A stretch of DNA of 64,000 nt, taken from Pyramidobacter porci (GTDB lineage Bacteria > Synergistota > Synergistia > Synergistales > Dethiosulfovibrionaceae). The DNA is taken from NCBI RefSeq assembly GCF_009695745.1, contig NZ_VUNH01000011.1:59463-123462 (forward strand), read 5' to 3'. The notes below the pieces were generated by a model, which was not told the origin of the DNA, made no database searches, and worked only from the letters and a program-made list of their open reading frames with translations. The position numbers and the translations under genes were made by a program. This document shows positions 55,887-64,000 of this stretch, one piece after another; position 1 is the first letter of the stretch, and each line of letters opens with the position of its first letter.

Positions 55887-56691
55887 GCAGACGCTGGCTG
55901 TTCGCACTGCCACCGGCACGGCATTGGTCGCGGTGATGCTGGGATTGCTTTATCTCGGCGGCTGGTGGTGGCATGTCTACGCCGCGTTTGTGGCTTTGGG
56001 ATCTCTCTGGGAGTTTTACCGCATGTCGCCCAGTCTGCCGAAAGCGGATCGCTTCGTCGGCCTGGTGGCCGCGACGGTGGTGCTTTTTTCCTCCGAACAC
56101 GTGTCGCAGACGGGGTTGATGGCGATCTTCGGCTTGTGCTGCTTCGCCGTCTATTTCATGGAACTGGCGCGGCGCCAGCTGACCGCCGGCAGTCATTCCA
56201 TCGCCAGCGTCGGCCCCGTGATCACCGGCTTGGTGTACGCGGTCATTCCGTGGTACTGCATGATCCGTTTTCGGGCTCTGCCCGATCCCGTAGGATGGGC
56301 GGCGGTGCTTTCCATCTTTCTCTGCACCTGGTCCTGCGACGTCATGGCCTATCTTGTTGGCTCGCGTTGGGGAACGGTGCGCGTTTGTCCTCATATCAGC
56401 CCTCACAAGAGCCTTGAAGGTTTTATCGGCGGTTTTGTCGCCAGCACGCTGTGCGGCGCGCTGTGCGCGCTGTTTTTCAAGTTCAGCCCGATGGCGTTCG
56501 TCCTCGTCGGTGCGGCCTGCGGCAGCGCCGGTCAGCTGGGCGATCTGGTGGAATCTCTGATCAAGCGCGAGAACGACGTCAAGGACAGCGGGCATATTTT
56601 CCCCGGTCATGGCGGATTCCTCGACCGCTTTGACAGTGTCCTCGTCAACACGCTGTGCGCGTGGATGATCTGGTGGGCTTTTCTGCTTTGA
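55864..56691 (+). CDS. cdsA: phosphatidate cytidylyltransferase
   Basis: Makes CDP-diacylglycerol for phospholipid synthesis. The 275-residue protein has about seven or eight membrane helices. The family signature is near the C-terminus: CDVMAYLVGSRWG, then ISPHKSLEGFIGG, GQLGDLVESLIKRENDVKDSG and HGGFLDRFDS. The start at 55864 (AAGGGAA) is within the end of uppS; a longer opening from 55843 lacks support. Confidence 0.96.
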   Translation: MDESKSFKQTLAVRTATGTALVAVMLGLLYLGGWWWHVYAAFVALGSLWEFYRMSPSLPKADRFVGLVAATVVLFSSEHVSQTGLMAIFGLCCFAVYFMELARRQLTAGSHSIASVGPVITGLVYAVIPWYCMIRFRALPDPVGWAAVLSIFLCTWSCDVMAYLVGSRWGTVRVCPHISPHKSLEGFIGGFVASTLCGALCALFFKFSPMAFVLVGAACGSAGQLGDLVESLIKRENDVKDSGHIFPGHGGFLDRFDSVLVNTLCAWMIWWAFLL

Positions 56692-56701
56692 GAGTTGAAA
56701 A

Positions 56702-57877
56702 ATGTCGAAAAACACGAGAAAAAAGGTGGCCGTGATCGGCTGCACCGGCAGCGTGGGCTCTTCGGCGCTTGACGTGTGCCGCGCCTATCCCGAGTTCTTT
56801 CAGGTGACGGCGCTGGCCGCGGAGACGGGAAGAGAGGCGCTGCCGTCGCTTTGTCGGGAGTTCGAGCCTAAAATCGTCGTCTTGCGGGAGCCGCGCTATG
56901 ATTTGCCCAAAGAAGCGGAGCTCTGGAAAGGAGAAGACGCGCTGCTTCGCCTGATCGAGTCCGACGAAGTGGAACATATCGTCTTCGCCTCGTCCGGCGT
57001 CGCTGCGGTGAAAGCGCTGGCGCGCGCGATGGAACTGGGCAAGGAAATCAGCCTGGCCAACAAGGAATCGGCGCTGATCTTGGGCGAGCGCCTGGCCTCC
57101 GCCGTGCGCGCCGGGCAGATCCGCCCGCTCGACAGCGAGCACAACGCGCTCTGGCAGTGCCTTGCCGGCGAAAATTACGATCATGTGGAACGATTGATTC
57201 TAACGGCTTCGGGCGGCCCGTTCCTGCGCACGCCGCTGGAACAGCTCGACGCGGTCACGCCCGAGCAGGCGGCGTCGCATCCCGTCTGGTCCATGGGGCG
57301 CAAGATCAGCGTCGACAGCGCCACGATGATCAATAAAGGCATCGAACTTCTCGAGGCGCATGATCTTTTCGGGATTCCGGGAGAGAAAATCCTGCCCGTG
57401 ATCCATCCCGGCTCGAAAGTTCACGCGCTGGTTTCCTTTATCGACGGCGCGACGAAAATGCTCCTGAGCCCTCCCGATATGCGGCTTGCGGCGCTGACGG
57501 CCCTCTCGTGGCCGATGCGCTTGCCGCTGCGGATGAAGAAGATCGAGCCGGTCGAACTGGACGGCCTGGATCTTCATTTCGAAAGGCCGCAGGAGGCGCG
57601 TTTCCCCGGGCTTTATACGGCGATCGAGGCGGCCCGCAGGGGCGAGCCCTATCCTGTCATTCTGATCGCCGCCGACGAGGCGGCCGTGCAGACGTTTCTC
57701 GAAGGGAAAATCGCTTTTTCCGACATCGCGAAAATCGTCTCCGCTATCGTGGACGGCTATAACGGCGGAGACGTGGAAGACATTTCTTCGCGCATCGCGC
57801 TTTACGAACGCTGCCGGGCCCGCGCTCTTAAGCTGGCAAACGAAAGGGCCTGGGGCAGGAAGAAGGTTTGGAGTTAA
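56702..57877 (+). CDS. dxr: 1-deoxy-D-xylulose 5-phosphate reductoisomerase
   Basis: Second step of the MEP isoprenoid pathway (DXP to MEP with NADPH). The 391-residue enzyme has the NADPH-binding IGCTGSVGSSALDV, SLANKESALILG, DSEHNALWQCL (metal/substrate site), LTASGGPFLRTPLE and HPVWSMGRKISVDSATMINKG, all diagnostic. Its stop abuts the rseP start (57877/57878). Confidence 0.98.
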   Translation: MSKNTRKKVAVIGCTGSVGSSALDVCRAYPEFFQVTALAAETGREALPSLCREFEPKIVVLREPRYDLPKEAELWKGEDALLRLIESDEVEHIVFASSGVAAVKALARAMELGKEISLANKESALILGERLASAVRAGQIRPLDSEHNALWQCLAGENYDHVERLILTASGGPFLRTPLEQLDAVTPEQAASHPVWSMGRKISVDSATMINKGIELLEAHDLFGIPGEKILPVIHPGSKVHALVSFIDGATKMLLSPPDMRLAALTALSWPMRLPLRMKKIEPVELDGLDLHFERPQEARFPGLYTAIEAARRGEPYPVILIAADEAAVQTFLEGKIAFSDIAKIVSAIVDGYNGGDVEDISSRIALYERCRARALKLANERAWGRKKVWS

Positions 57878-58912
57878 ATGATTCTGAGCGTCATATCGTT
57901 TCTTTTTATCATCCTGATCTGCGTGATCGTGCATGAGTTCGGCCATTATCTGACTGCGCTCTGGTGCGGCGTCAAGGTGCACGAATTTTCCTTCGGCATG
58001 GGGCCCGTGCTGTGGCAGCGCCAGGGGCGCAAAAATAAGTGGTCGGTGCGCGCGTTTCCCGTGGGCGGTTTTGTCCGTCTGGCCGGCATGGGCGAGGAAA
58101 ACGAGGGCGAATCGCTCCTTCCCGGAGAGAGCTTTCAGGAAAAGCCCGCCTGGAAGCGCCTGATCGTTTTGGCGGCGGGGGCCTTCAACAATATCCTGCT
58201 GGTCGTGGTGCTGGCGACGGTGCTGCTGATGTCGCGCGGCGTGATGGACCTTTCCGTCAGCGAAGTCGGCGCGCTGATGCCCGGTTTTCCGGCGGCGGAG
58301 GCGGGGCTGCGGCGCGGCGACGTGATCGAACGGGTCGGCGGCGTCGACGTCCGCGACTGGGAAGAGATGACCCGCGCGATCCGCTCCCAGGCCGCCGGTC
58401 AGGAGAAACTCGAGTTGACGGTCCGGCGCGGTCCCCGGCAGCTGACGCTGACGATGGGAACCAAAGCTGAAAAGGCGGGCGAGCCGCCGCTGATCGGCAT
58501 TCAGCCCGCGATCCGAAAGCTGCCGCTGAGCCGGGCCCTGCGCGGCTCGATCGCGTGGACCTTCCACATGTCGCTGGCGATGCTCCAGGGGCTGAAAGAA
58601 ATGCTTGTTCACCCGGCGAAAGTCGACGTCTCCGGCCCCGTGGGCATCGCCGCCATGGCCGGGCAGGCGGCCAGCGCCGGATTTTTCTCGCTGCTGTCGT
58701 TCCTCGCCGTGATCAGCCTCAATCTGGGGATCATCAACCTGCTGCCTTTTCCCGCCCTCGACGGGGGACACATCCTCTTTGTGCTGGTCGAAATGATCAC
58801 GGGCAGAAACATGTCTCTCGAACTGGAAGGGAAGATCCATTTCATCGGTTTCATAATCCTGTTCGCTCTGATCATCGTCGTGACGTGGCAGGATATTTTG
58901 AAGCTCTTTTAG
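57878..58912 (+). CDS. rseP: RIP metalloprotease RseP (site-2 protease)
   Basis: Intramembrane zinc protease that cuts anti-sigma factors or signal peptides. The 344-residue protein has the active-site HEFGH at residues 19-23 in the first helix, one central PDZ domain (PAAEAGLRRGDVIERVGGVDVRDWEEM) and the third-ligand motif NLLPFPALDGGHILFVLVE. FVRLAGMGEENEGE is the usual beta-hairpin region. Only one PDZ copy is present, unlike the two of E. coli RseP. Confidence 0.97.
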   Translation: MILSVISFLFIILICVIVHEFGHYLTALWCGVKVHEFSFGMGPVLWQRQGRKNKWSVRAFPVGGFVRLAGMGEENEGESLLPGESFQEKPAWKRLIVLAAGAFNNILLVVVLATVLLMSRGVMDLSVSEVGALMPGFPAAEAGLRRGDVIERVGGVDVRDWEEMTRAIRSQAAGQEKLELTVRRGPRQLTLTMGTKAEKAGEPPLIGIQPAIRKLPLSRALRGSIAWTFHMSLAMLQGLKEMLVHPAKVDVSGPVGIAAMAGQAASAGFFSLLSFLAVISLNLGIINLLPFPALDGGHILFVLVEMITGRNMSLELEGKIHFIGFIILFALIIVVTWQDILKLF

Positions 58913-58926
58913 CGCGGAGGACGATC

Positions 58927-59970
58927 ATGAAAAGAACCGTGCGGATTGGTCCCCTGACCCTGGGCGCCGGCGCGCCGATCCGGGTCGAATCGATGCTGAA
59001 AACGCGTCTCGACGACACGGCCGCGTGTCTGAAACAGCTGACCGAACTTCAGTCCGAAGGCTGCGAACTGGTGCGCGTCGCGTTTCCCAAGCCGGAACTG
59101 AAAGACCGACTGCGCGCCCTGAACGCTTCCTCGCCGCTGCCGCTGATGGCGGACATTCACTTCGATCCGGCGCTTGCCGTCGCGGCCATGGAAGCCGGCT
59201 GTCCTTCCATCCGCATCAATCCCGGCAACATGGGCAGCCCCGAGCGTCTGGCGGCCGTCGTCGACCTGGCGCGGGAACGCCGGGTCGTCATCCGTATCGG
59301 CGCCAACAGCGGTTCGGTCAATGACGTGCAGCTTCGGCGCGCCGGCGGCGACCGCGGCGCCGCTTTGGCGCTGGCGGTCGGGGAGCAGATGGAAATGCTG
59401 CTGTCGCTGAAATTTTACGACATTATCGTTTCCGCCAAGTCGACTGATCTGGAAGAATCCCTGCGCGCCAACGTCCTTCTCCAGCGCCGCTACGGCGATT
59501 TTCCGTTCCACGTGGGGATCACCGAATCGGGCAGCGGATTGGACGGCGTCGTCAAAAGCGCCTGCGGACTGTCGCGGCTTTTGGCGCTGGGCATCGGCGA
59601 CACGATGCGCGTCAGCCTGTCACAGCCGCCCGCGAACGAAGTGCGGACGGCCTACAGCATCCTGCGGGCGTTGAATCTGCGCCAGCGCGGCGGACGGCTG
59701 GTCTCGTGCCCGACCTGCGGACGGCGCCAGCTGGAAGTGGCCGCCGTTATTCCACAGCTCGCCCCGATATTGGAAGAACTGCCCGACGGCTATACGCTGG
59801 CCGTGATGGGCTGCGAAGTGAACGGTCCGCGCGAGGCCCGCCACGCGCAGCTCGGCGTCGCCGGTTCGCCGTCGGGCGCGGTGATCTTCAAAGACGGGAA
59901 GATCGTCGAGCGCGTCGAAAGCGGCGGCGTGATCGAGGCGCTGCGGCGTCATCTGCCGAAGAAATCTTGA
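58927..59970 (+). CDS. ispG: 4-hydroxy-3-methylbut-2-enyl diphosphate synthase
   Basis: Penultimate MEP-pathway enzyme, a [4Fe-4S] protein that makes HMBPP. At 347 residues it is the bacterial short form. TIM barrel landmarks: LPLMADIHFDPALAV, IRINPGNMG, RIGANSGSVN. Cluster cysteines: SCPTCGRRQLEV and VMGCEVNGPREARHA. The ATG at 58927 follows CGGAGGAC; the longer opening inside rseP is spurious. It closes the uppS-cdsA-dxr-rseP-ispG series, an order widespread in bacteria. Confidence 0.97.
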   Translation: MKRTVRIGPLTLGAGAPIRVESMLKTRLDDTAACLKQLTELQSEGCELVRVAFPKPELKDRLRALNASSPLPLMADIHFDPALAVAAMEAGCPSIRINPGNMGSPERLAAVVDLARERRVVIRIGANSGSVNDVQLRRAGGDRGAALALAVGEQMEMLLSLKFYDIIVSAKSTDLEESLRANVLLQRRYGDFPFHVGITESGSGLDGVVKSACGLSRLLALGIGDTMRVSLSQPPANEVRTAYSILRALNLRQRGGRLVSCPTCGRRQLEVAAVIPQLAPILEELPDGYTLAVMGCEVNGPREARHAQLGVAGSPSGAVIFKDGKIVERVESGGVIEALRRHLPKKS

Positions 59971-60036
59971 AAAAAGCCGTCACGTCTTTTTGATATGTAC
60001 CTTGGACTGCATCCCGCTTGCTGGACAGAGAATAAA

Positions 60037-60078
60037 AAGACCTCCTGTTGTAGAATCAACATAACAACAGGAGGTCTT
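60037..60078. repeat. 15-bp perfect inverted repeat ahead of the IS cluster
   Basis: AAGACCTCCTGTTGT (60037-60051) and ACAACAGGAGGTCTT (60064-60078). On the minus strand it ends in TTTTT and could terminate transcription coming from the IS region. On the plus strand it buries an AGGAGG ahead of an ATG (60082) whose frame stops after nine codons. It may be a relic of another IS leader. Confidence 0.6.
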
Positions 60079-60120
60079 GCTATGGCAGGAAATTATGCTA
60101 TTTCTTTATAGAACAGCTAG

Positions 60121-60938
60121 AGTGTGTTCACACTAATAGACAATTACCCAACAGTAATCTATAATGTGCATATGGAAATTACGCAAGGACAATACGAGCG
60201 AATTGAAAAATACTTGCCCCGTCAGCGCGGGAATGTGAGCATGAGCAATCTCCAACTGATCAATGCGATACTGTATGTCACGGAAAACGGCTGTAAATGG
60301 AGGACATTGCCGAAATCCTATGGAAACTGGCATACGATTTATGTACGCATGAACAGGTGGAGCAAAAACGGCGTTTTACAGCGCCTGTTCGAAGCGTTGC
60401 AAATGGAGAACATTATTCGCGTAAAGGTCGAATCGATCTGCCTGGACAGCACATCGGCAAAGGTTCATCCCGACGGGACAGGCGCTTTGAAAAAAGAGGG
60501 AAACAGGCCATTGGAAGATCGAGAGGCAGGCTCACAACGAAGATTCATATGGTCGCCGCAACTGACAGATCGGCTGTCAGCTTCGCGCTCTCCGGAGGAG
60601 AAGCCCATGACTCGCCGGAAGGCATCGCACTGCTTGACAAGATCATAAGAGCTCCAGAGCAAAAATACATCCTGATGGACAGAGCTTACGAGGGAGAGAG
60701 TATGCGGAAGAAAGCGAAGGAGAAGGGGTATTCTCCGGCTGTTCCTCCCAAATCGAACCGCAAAGATCCGTGGGAGTATGATAAGGAGAGATATAAGCAA
60801 CGCAGTGAGATAGAGCGATATTTCCCGCGTCTTAAGCGATTTCGGAAAATATTTACCCGTTACGATAAGCTTGACGTGCTGTTCTGTGGATTCATCTACT
60901 TTGCTATGATTGTAGATGCAATTTAGCGTGAACAAGCT
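60121..60938 (+). mobile_element. IS5-family (IS427-group-like) insertion sequence, apparently complete
   Basis: The element is 818 bp with imperfect terminal inverted repeats (AGTGTGTTCACACTAA at the left, AGCTTGTTCACGCTAA read from the right). It is flanked by identical CTAG tetranucleotides at 60117-60120 and 60939-60942, a plausible target duplication. It carries one transposase split over two frames. Confidence 0.88.
60172..60926 (+). CDS. IS5-family transposase, two overlapping frames joined by -1 frameshift
   Basis: DDE transposase of about 250 residues. Frame 1 starts MEITQGQYERIEKYLP at 60172 and carries NGCKWRTLPKSYGNWHTIYVRMNRW and CLDSTSAKVHPDG (first catalytic aspartate). At the A6 tract 60490-60495, a -1 shift leads into RGKQAIGRSRGRLTTKIHM, then YILMDRAYEG (second D) and RSEIERYFPRLKRFRKIFTRYDKL (E). 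The zero-frame codons AAA-AAA over the A run allow slippage, and such OrfA/OrfB arrangements are normal in the IS427 group. So this is probably a working gene rather than a broken one. Confidence 0.85.
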
Positions 60939-61079
60939 CTAGCTACCTGCAAGAAGAAAAACCGCCCAAACTACTGATTTTAGCGGGCTATGACTGCTTT
61001 TATTCGAGGTTCCCTAGTGCTGTGTCACGGGAATGCAGGCTAAAAGGCTTTAGCTATGGAGAAAAAGAACTCCTCCTTT

Positions 61080-61740
61080 GGCAAAGTAAAAGCGGTCTGT
61101 CAGCCGCCAAACAAAACCAAAGGAGGATCAAGTCCTGATGAAACTTGACGTCAGTAGTTTATCACACACGAAGTGGGAGTGTAAGTATCACGTGGTATTT
61201 GCGCCGAAGTATCGCCGGCAATCATCTACGGGAAGATCAAACAAGACATCGGTTTGATGCTGAGAAAACTGTGCGCGTACAAAGAAATTGAAATATTGGA
61301 GGCGGAAGCATGCAAAGATCACGTCCACATGTTGCTGAGCATCCCGCCCAAATACAGCATATCGCAGGTGATGGGTTACCCGAAAGGTAAAAGCAGCCTG
61401 ATGATTTACGAGAAGTACGCGAATCTGAAGTACAAATATGGCAATCGACATTTCTGGTGCCGCGGATATTACGTAAGCACGGTAGGACGCAACAAGACTG
61501 CAATAGAGACCTCCATCAGGAACCAATTGCAGGAAGATCATGCCGAGGAACAGCTGACGATAAAAGAGTAGGTTGACCCGTTTACGGGTAAGCCGGCACG
61601 GGAAGGCAAGTAGAGAGCCCCTTTAGGGGCAGCCCGTGAGAGTTGCGCGGCTGACAGACTTTTTGACGAGCCTATAGGCTCGGCCGGGAAGATGCCCCAA
61701 GGGGGCTTGTGCAAAACGCCGGCACGGCCGGTGGTTATGA
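61080..61740 (+). mobile_element. IS200/IS605-like insertion sequence, decayed
   Basis: The transposase gene is preceded by a hairpin in which CTCCTCCTTTGG (near 61065-61080) pairs with CCAAAGGAGGA (near 61117-61128), burying the ribosome site as in IS200 leaders. It is followed by several short palindromes (CCCCTTTAGGGG, GAGCCTATAGGCTC, GCCCCAAGGGGGC) of the type that form IS200 3' ends. Exact borders cannot be fixed by eye. Confidence 0.65.
61138..61571 (+). pseudogene. tnpA: broken IS200-like TnpA transposase
   Basis: The ATG at 61138 begins MKLDVSSLSHTKWECKYHVVFAPKYRRQ, the IS200 start with its HUH-region context. At about 61219 one base is missing and the frame moves to IIYGKIKQDIGLMLRKLCA. 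That frame carries on through EAEACKDHVHMLLSIPPKYS (HxH motif), FWCRGYYVSTVGRN and the Y1 tyrosine region. It stops early at TAG 61569-61571, after which the usual VDPFTG ending can still be read. A frameshift plus a late stop codon mark it as inactive. Confidence 0.85.
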
Positions 61741-61765
61741 TTGGACTCTATAATTGGACTCTATA
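61740..61765. repeat. 13-bp tandem duplication at the IS200 3' flank
   Basis: ATTGGACTCTATA occurs twice without a gap (61740-61752, 61753-61765). Confidence 0.8.
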
Positions 61766-61835
61766 ATAAATGTTGGTGTGTAACGAACATCAAATCATGA
61801 TGTTCGCCAGCCCCAAAAACGTCTGTTCATATTAA

Positions 61836-63065
61836 GGAACCGCTGATTATTTCGCCCAAACGAAAACACCAATTTGACTATCAAACAAAGGTCTTGATAG
61901 TCAAATGAAGTGCCCGTTCTGTAGGCGAAAAATGCCCCCAAACTGCCGTGGGAAGGCCCTGTCTCCGTTAAACGGAGACGGTTATGGGGTATGCCCCACA
62001 GGCGGACAACTCTTCCGTTCGTCCAGCTCGAAGGCACATGACAAGATTGGCACAGCCAAACAGAACGAAGAATTTGTTCATGTTTTTCGCTATGCCTCGA
62101 TACGATGTCTTGCGGCAGCCAAAGTATCTCTTCACGATCTGAAAGAGGTGTTCGACTTTACTGCGTGTCGATAATTTACGACTTTCCCGGGATCTATCAT
62201 ATGATCTGCCTACGCCTAATGTCTTGATGCTGCCGGGACGCCGGTTGATACGAAAATCAACTTTCGAGAGGCGCTCGTCTTCTCTGATCTCTTGGCGTTT
62301 CTCTACGCCAAGATAGCCTGAATCTCCGGAGACGACCCCATCATCCTCCCGTATCAGTGCATGGGGCTGCGTCACATCATGAACGTTGGCGGAGGTCCCG
62401 ATGATGGTATGGACATACCCGCTTCCGGCGTCGACGCCGGCATGGACTTTCATGCCAAAATACCACTGGCCGCCTTTTTTCGTCGAATGCATTTGCAGGA
62501 TCTCGTTCGCCGTTTTGGTTCTTCGTTGAACTCGGAGCGCTGATGAGCGTTGCGTCGACGACGCTGCCTCCGTGCATGATCAAACCGGCCTTGTCACGTC
62601 TGCTCCGGATATCGTCGAACAAGGCTTTGCCAAGCTCATGCTTCTCAAGAAGGTGACGGAAGTGCAGCAGGGTTGTTGCGTCCGGTACCTGCTGCTGGAG
62701 GAAATTGATCCTCAGGAACGTACGCATGACATTGCTGTCGTAGATGGCGTCTTCGATGCCTTCATCGGACAAATTGAACCAGTTCTGCGTGAGGTACATG
62801 CGTAGCGTCGTCTCGACACCAAGAGGAGGGCGTCCCCGTTTGCCGGACGGATAATGCGTCGCTGTCACGATGACCCAATCAGCCCGCGGGATAATTTTAT
62901 CCATTTGCTCAAGAAATGCTTCTCTCCTGGCTTTTCTTCTGCGATTTGCGTATTCCATATCACCGAAGCTGAGTTGGGATATCTTCTATTCTCCTTTGAC
63001 GGGGGATTAGTACGACTTTATTATACTATCTTGCTTGAGCAAACGGCGATTTAATCGGTGGGTCC
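61836..63065 (-). mobile_element. IS5-family insertion sequence (IS5-group-like), inactivated
   Basis: Ends: GGAACCGCTGATTATTTCGCC at the left (61836) and GGACCCACCGATTAAATCGCC read inward from 63065, matching at 16 of 21 positions. The flanking tetranucleotides TTAA and TTGA could be a diverged 4-bp target duplication. The 1.23-kb size suits the IS5 group. It interrupts an ISNCY-like transposase at its right border. Confidence 0.8.
61968..62958 (-). pseudogene. frameshifted IS5-group transposase
   Basis: Read from 62958: KARREAFLEQMDKIIPRADW, GKRGRPPLGVETTLRMYLTQ, NWFNLSDEGIEDAIYDS and then the first catalytic aspartate in GGSVVDATLISAPSSTKN. At about 62487 an extra base breaks the frame; the other frame continues HSTKKGGQWYFGMKVHAGVD, GDSGYLGVEKR and RSKVEHLFQIVKRYFGCRKT to the stop at 61968. 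Family-like codons also continue upstream of 62958 (SQLSFGD) to a site where an ATA replaces the expected start. IS5-group transposases are normally one frame, so this copy is broken. Confidence 0.85.
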
Positions 63066-63322
63066 TTGAAATCATAATACACCACGCGATACGCCTTCAG
63101 CACCAATGCCCGTACCTCATTTCCGATCCTGTGCCGGGACATTCTACCGCGGTTGCCGTGAACAAGCCCCACTGCCCTTTGAGCAATGAACTTCTTCTTG
63201 ATCCTGATGATTTGCCGTTGACAGAACTCCAGTTTCTTCGCCGCCTCCCTGTTCGTCATACGGCCGTCGACAAGCGCTCCGATAACTCTGATACAATTCA
63301 GTTCCTTTTGTGACAATGTCAT
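63066..63322 (-). pseudogene. ISNCY-like transposase, N-terminal fragment cut by the IS5 copy
   Basis: From ATG 63322 the frame reads MTLSQKELNCIRVIGALVDG, a helix-turn-helix region RMTNREAAKKLEFCQRQIIRIKKKF, then GLVHGNRGRMSRHRI and VRALVLKAYRVVYYDFKD. It ends exactly at the IS5 border (63065). This is the N-terminal DNA-binding part of IS1202/ISNCY-type transposases. The continuation is not found on the far side of the IS5 copy. Confidence 0.75.
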
Positions 63323-63545
63323 TCGCTCCTGTTTCATGGACGGTATTATCTCAGAGTGACATTTTCTTTGAACCGTTATGGGTGACTTTATCTCTGAGCA
63401 ACGACAGCAACAAAATTGGGTCTGGCAATAGCCAGTAAAAAAGTCAGCATAACCGCTCATTGAAAAAGTCACTACAGCCATGTTTATTCAAATATCAGAC
63501 GCTGAGATAAGATCCTTTTGCTATGACATAGCACCACCTGTCGTG
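63323..63545. other. non-coding leader of the ISNCY-like fragment
   Basis: It contains repeated motifs of the form GTGACATTTTCTTTGA, GTGACTTTATCTCTGAG and AAAGTCACT, as at ISNCY-type ends. No gene is seen. Confidence 0.45.
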
Positions 63546-63547
63546 AG

Positions 63548-63654
63548 TTTTGGACACGGCGTGTATGTGCTATGATGTTCTCGTCTCTTGACGAGGCCAC
63601 GCCGCCATGGGTGGTCTGGAGCGGGCTTGTGCGCTTTCACAAGCCCGCTTTTTC
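63548..63654 (+). ncRNA. candidate small RNA gene
   Basis: A -10 TATGAT (63571-63576), with a weak TTTTGG 17 bp upstream, is followed by a 6-bp hairpin CTCGTC-TCTT-GACGAG (63580-63595), an unpaired GC-rich part and a strong intrinsic terminator (63621-63654). The predicted transcript is about 70 nt. No known RNA family is recognised, and no open frame of note fits. It may equally be a terminator and spacer associated with the adjacent IS. Confidence 0.35.
63621..63654 (+). terminator. Rho-independent terminator
   Basis: AGCGGGCTTGTG and CACAAGCCCGCT arms with a CGCTTT-type loop and a five-T tail. Confidence 0.8.
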
Positions 63655-63685
63655 GTTTCTTTGCCGATGCCTCATCGGAGTCGAC

Positions 63686-64000
63686 TCACTTCGGCCTTTC
63701 AACCTCCTTCATGGCAATCCGTTTGCCCTTATAAACAGCCCACATCTCTCCCGCCAACGTTTCGCGCACCTCAACCGTCGTGTTGACCATCCCGAGATAA
63801 TCGTCCGCTGCCGGAACATACCGCCGGCTTCCATAGGAGATCATGCCGCCGTGATCCGTCCTGCGGAAACCCCGCCGCGCAAAGAGAAAATTCCAATCGA
63901 CCTTGCCTTCCGGCTTCACATAAACGTCCTCACCCTCAGCCGGATTGACGGCAAACTTCCGGTTGTGCCTGACGATGAGCTTCGGCAAAACCTCGTTGGC
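63686..64000 (-). CDS. ISNCY-like transposase, C-terminal part (runs off the window)
   Basis: The frame is open to the window edge; the codons beyond the first ATG (63988) read ANEVLPKLIVRHNRKFAVNP, matching the region before the C-terminal domain of IS1202/ISNCY-type transposases. The rest (FRRTDHGGMISYGSRRYVPA, then VNTTVEVRETLAGEMWAVYKGKRI) fits their beta-rich C-terminus. The catalytic domain is outside the window, so whether the gene is intact cannot be judged. It is a second copy separate from the fragment at 63066-63322. Confidence 0.7.
   Translation of the reverse strand, partial: ANEVLPKLIVRHNRKFAVNPAEGEDVYVKPEGKVDWNFLFARRGFRRTDHGGMISYGSRRYVPAADDYLGMVNTTVEVRETLAGEMWAVYKGKRIAMKEVERPK

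Noticed and set aside
60172..60926. IS transposase frameshift as a pseudogene
   Set aside because: The shift lies on an A6 run with slippable AAA-AAA codons, and split frames are normal in this IS group, so a programmed -1 shift is more likely.

Overview
The window is a GC-rich bacterial chromosome segment whose gene content fits an anaerobic, asaccharolytic member of the Synergistota, close to Pyramidobacter or Jonquetella. This is inference from content, not a database match. Supporting markers are a nine-gene Na+-type V/A-ATPase operon, a TRAP transporter, type III glutamine synthetase, an FprA-ferredoxin-Hcp detoxification operon, a DUF1659/DUF2922 pair, an AmmeMemoRadiSam cluster and a CIRCE-controlled groESL.

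Layout. 1-5.4 kb: a minus-strand, partly AT-rich surface-polymer cassette (Wzm/TagG-like permease, Wzt/TagH-like ATPase, CDP-glycerol glycerophosphotransferase, glycerol-3-phosphate cytidylyltransferase), the DUF1659/DUF2922 pair and a GT2 glycosyltransferase. 5.5-5.9 kb: a miniature element derived from an ISAs1-like insertion sequence; a shorter relative lies at 52.15-52.30 kb. 6.0-14.4 kb: stress and redox genes: a secreted DUF3298-like protein, ferritin plus FMN reductase (minus strand), a divergent operon of double cupin, DUF2249/CMD, FprA, ferredoxin and Hcp, an Fe-S aldo/keto reductase and tRNA-Gly(CCC). 14.5-23.8 kb: V-ATPase operon in the order H-I-K-E-C-F-A-B-D; its c subunit keeps the Na+ ligands. 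23.9-29.6 kb: a GntR/FCD regulator (with a DUF4177-like gene behind it) facing a dctPQM TRAP operon that ends in an IlvD/Edd dehydratase. 29.6-37.4 kb: wecB-like epimerase, DUF1858 protein, cardiolipin synthase, permease plus phosphoribosyltransferase, asparaginase, deoC and an L,D-transpeptidase.

37.5-45.4 kb: tRNA-fMet and tRNA-Met, a citXG fusion, a Memo-AMMECR1 fusion coupled to its radical SAM partner, glnN, a UPF0173 hydrolase and a corrinoid adenosyltransferase. 45.5-52 kb: an orphan PTS enzyme I, groES-groEL and a class A PBP on the minus strand. 52.4-60 kb: a collinear envelope and isoprenoid block: murA, a P-loop/Asp23-like fusion, family 4 uracil-DNA glycosylase, uppS, cdsA, dxr, rseP and ispG. 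60-64 kb: a pile-up of insertion sequences: an IS5/IS427-type copy with matching CTAG flanks, a decayed IS200-like gene, a frameshifted IS5 copy inserted into an ISNCY-like transposase fragment, and the 3' part of another ISNCY-like gene running off the window.

The genes form several units. The polymer cassette and the murA-ispG block build the envelope and its lipid carriers. The cupin-Hcp operon, ferritin, aldo/keto reductase and DUF1858 protein look like oxygen and nitrosative-stress defence for an anaerobe. The V-ATPase and TRAP operons point to ion-gradient-driven energetics. No CRISPR array, prophage or rRNA was seen. The least understood units are the citXG-AmmeMemoRadiSam cluster and the P-loop/Asp23 fusion.
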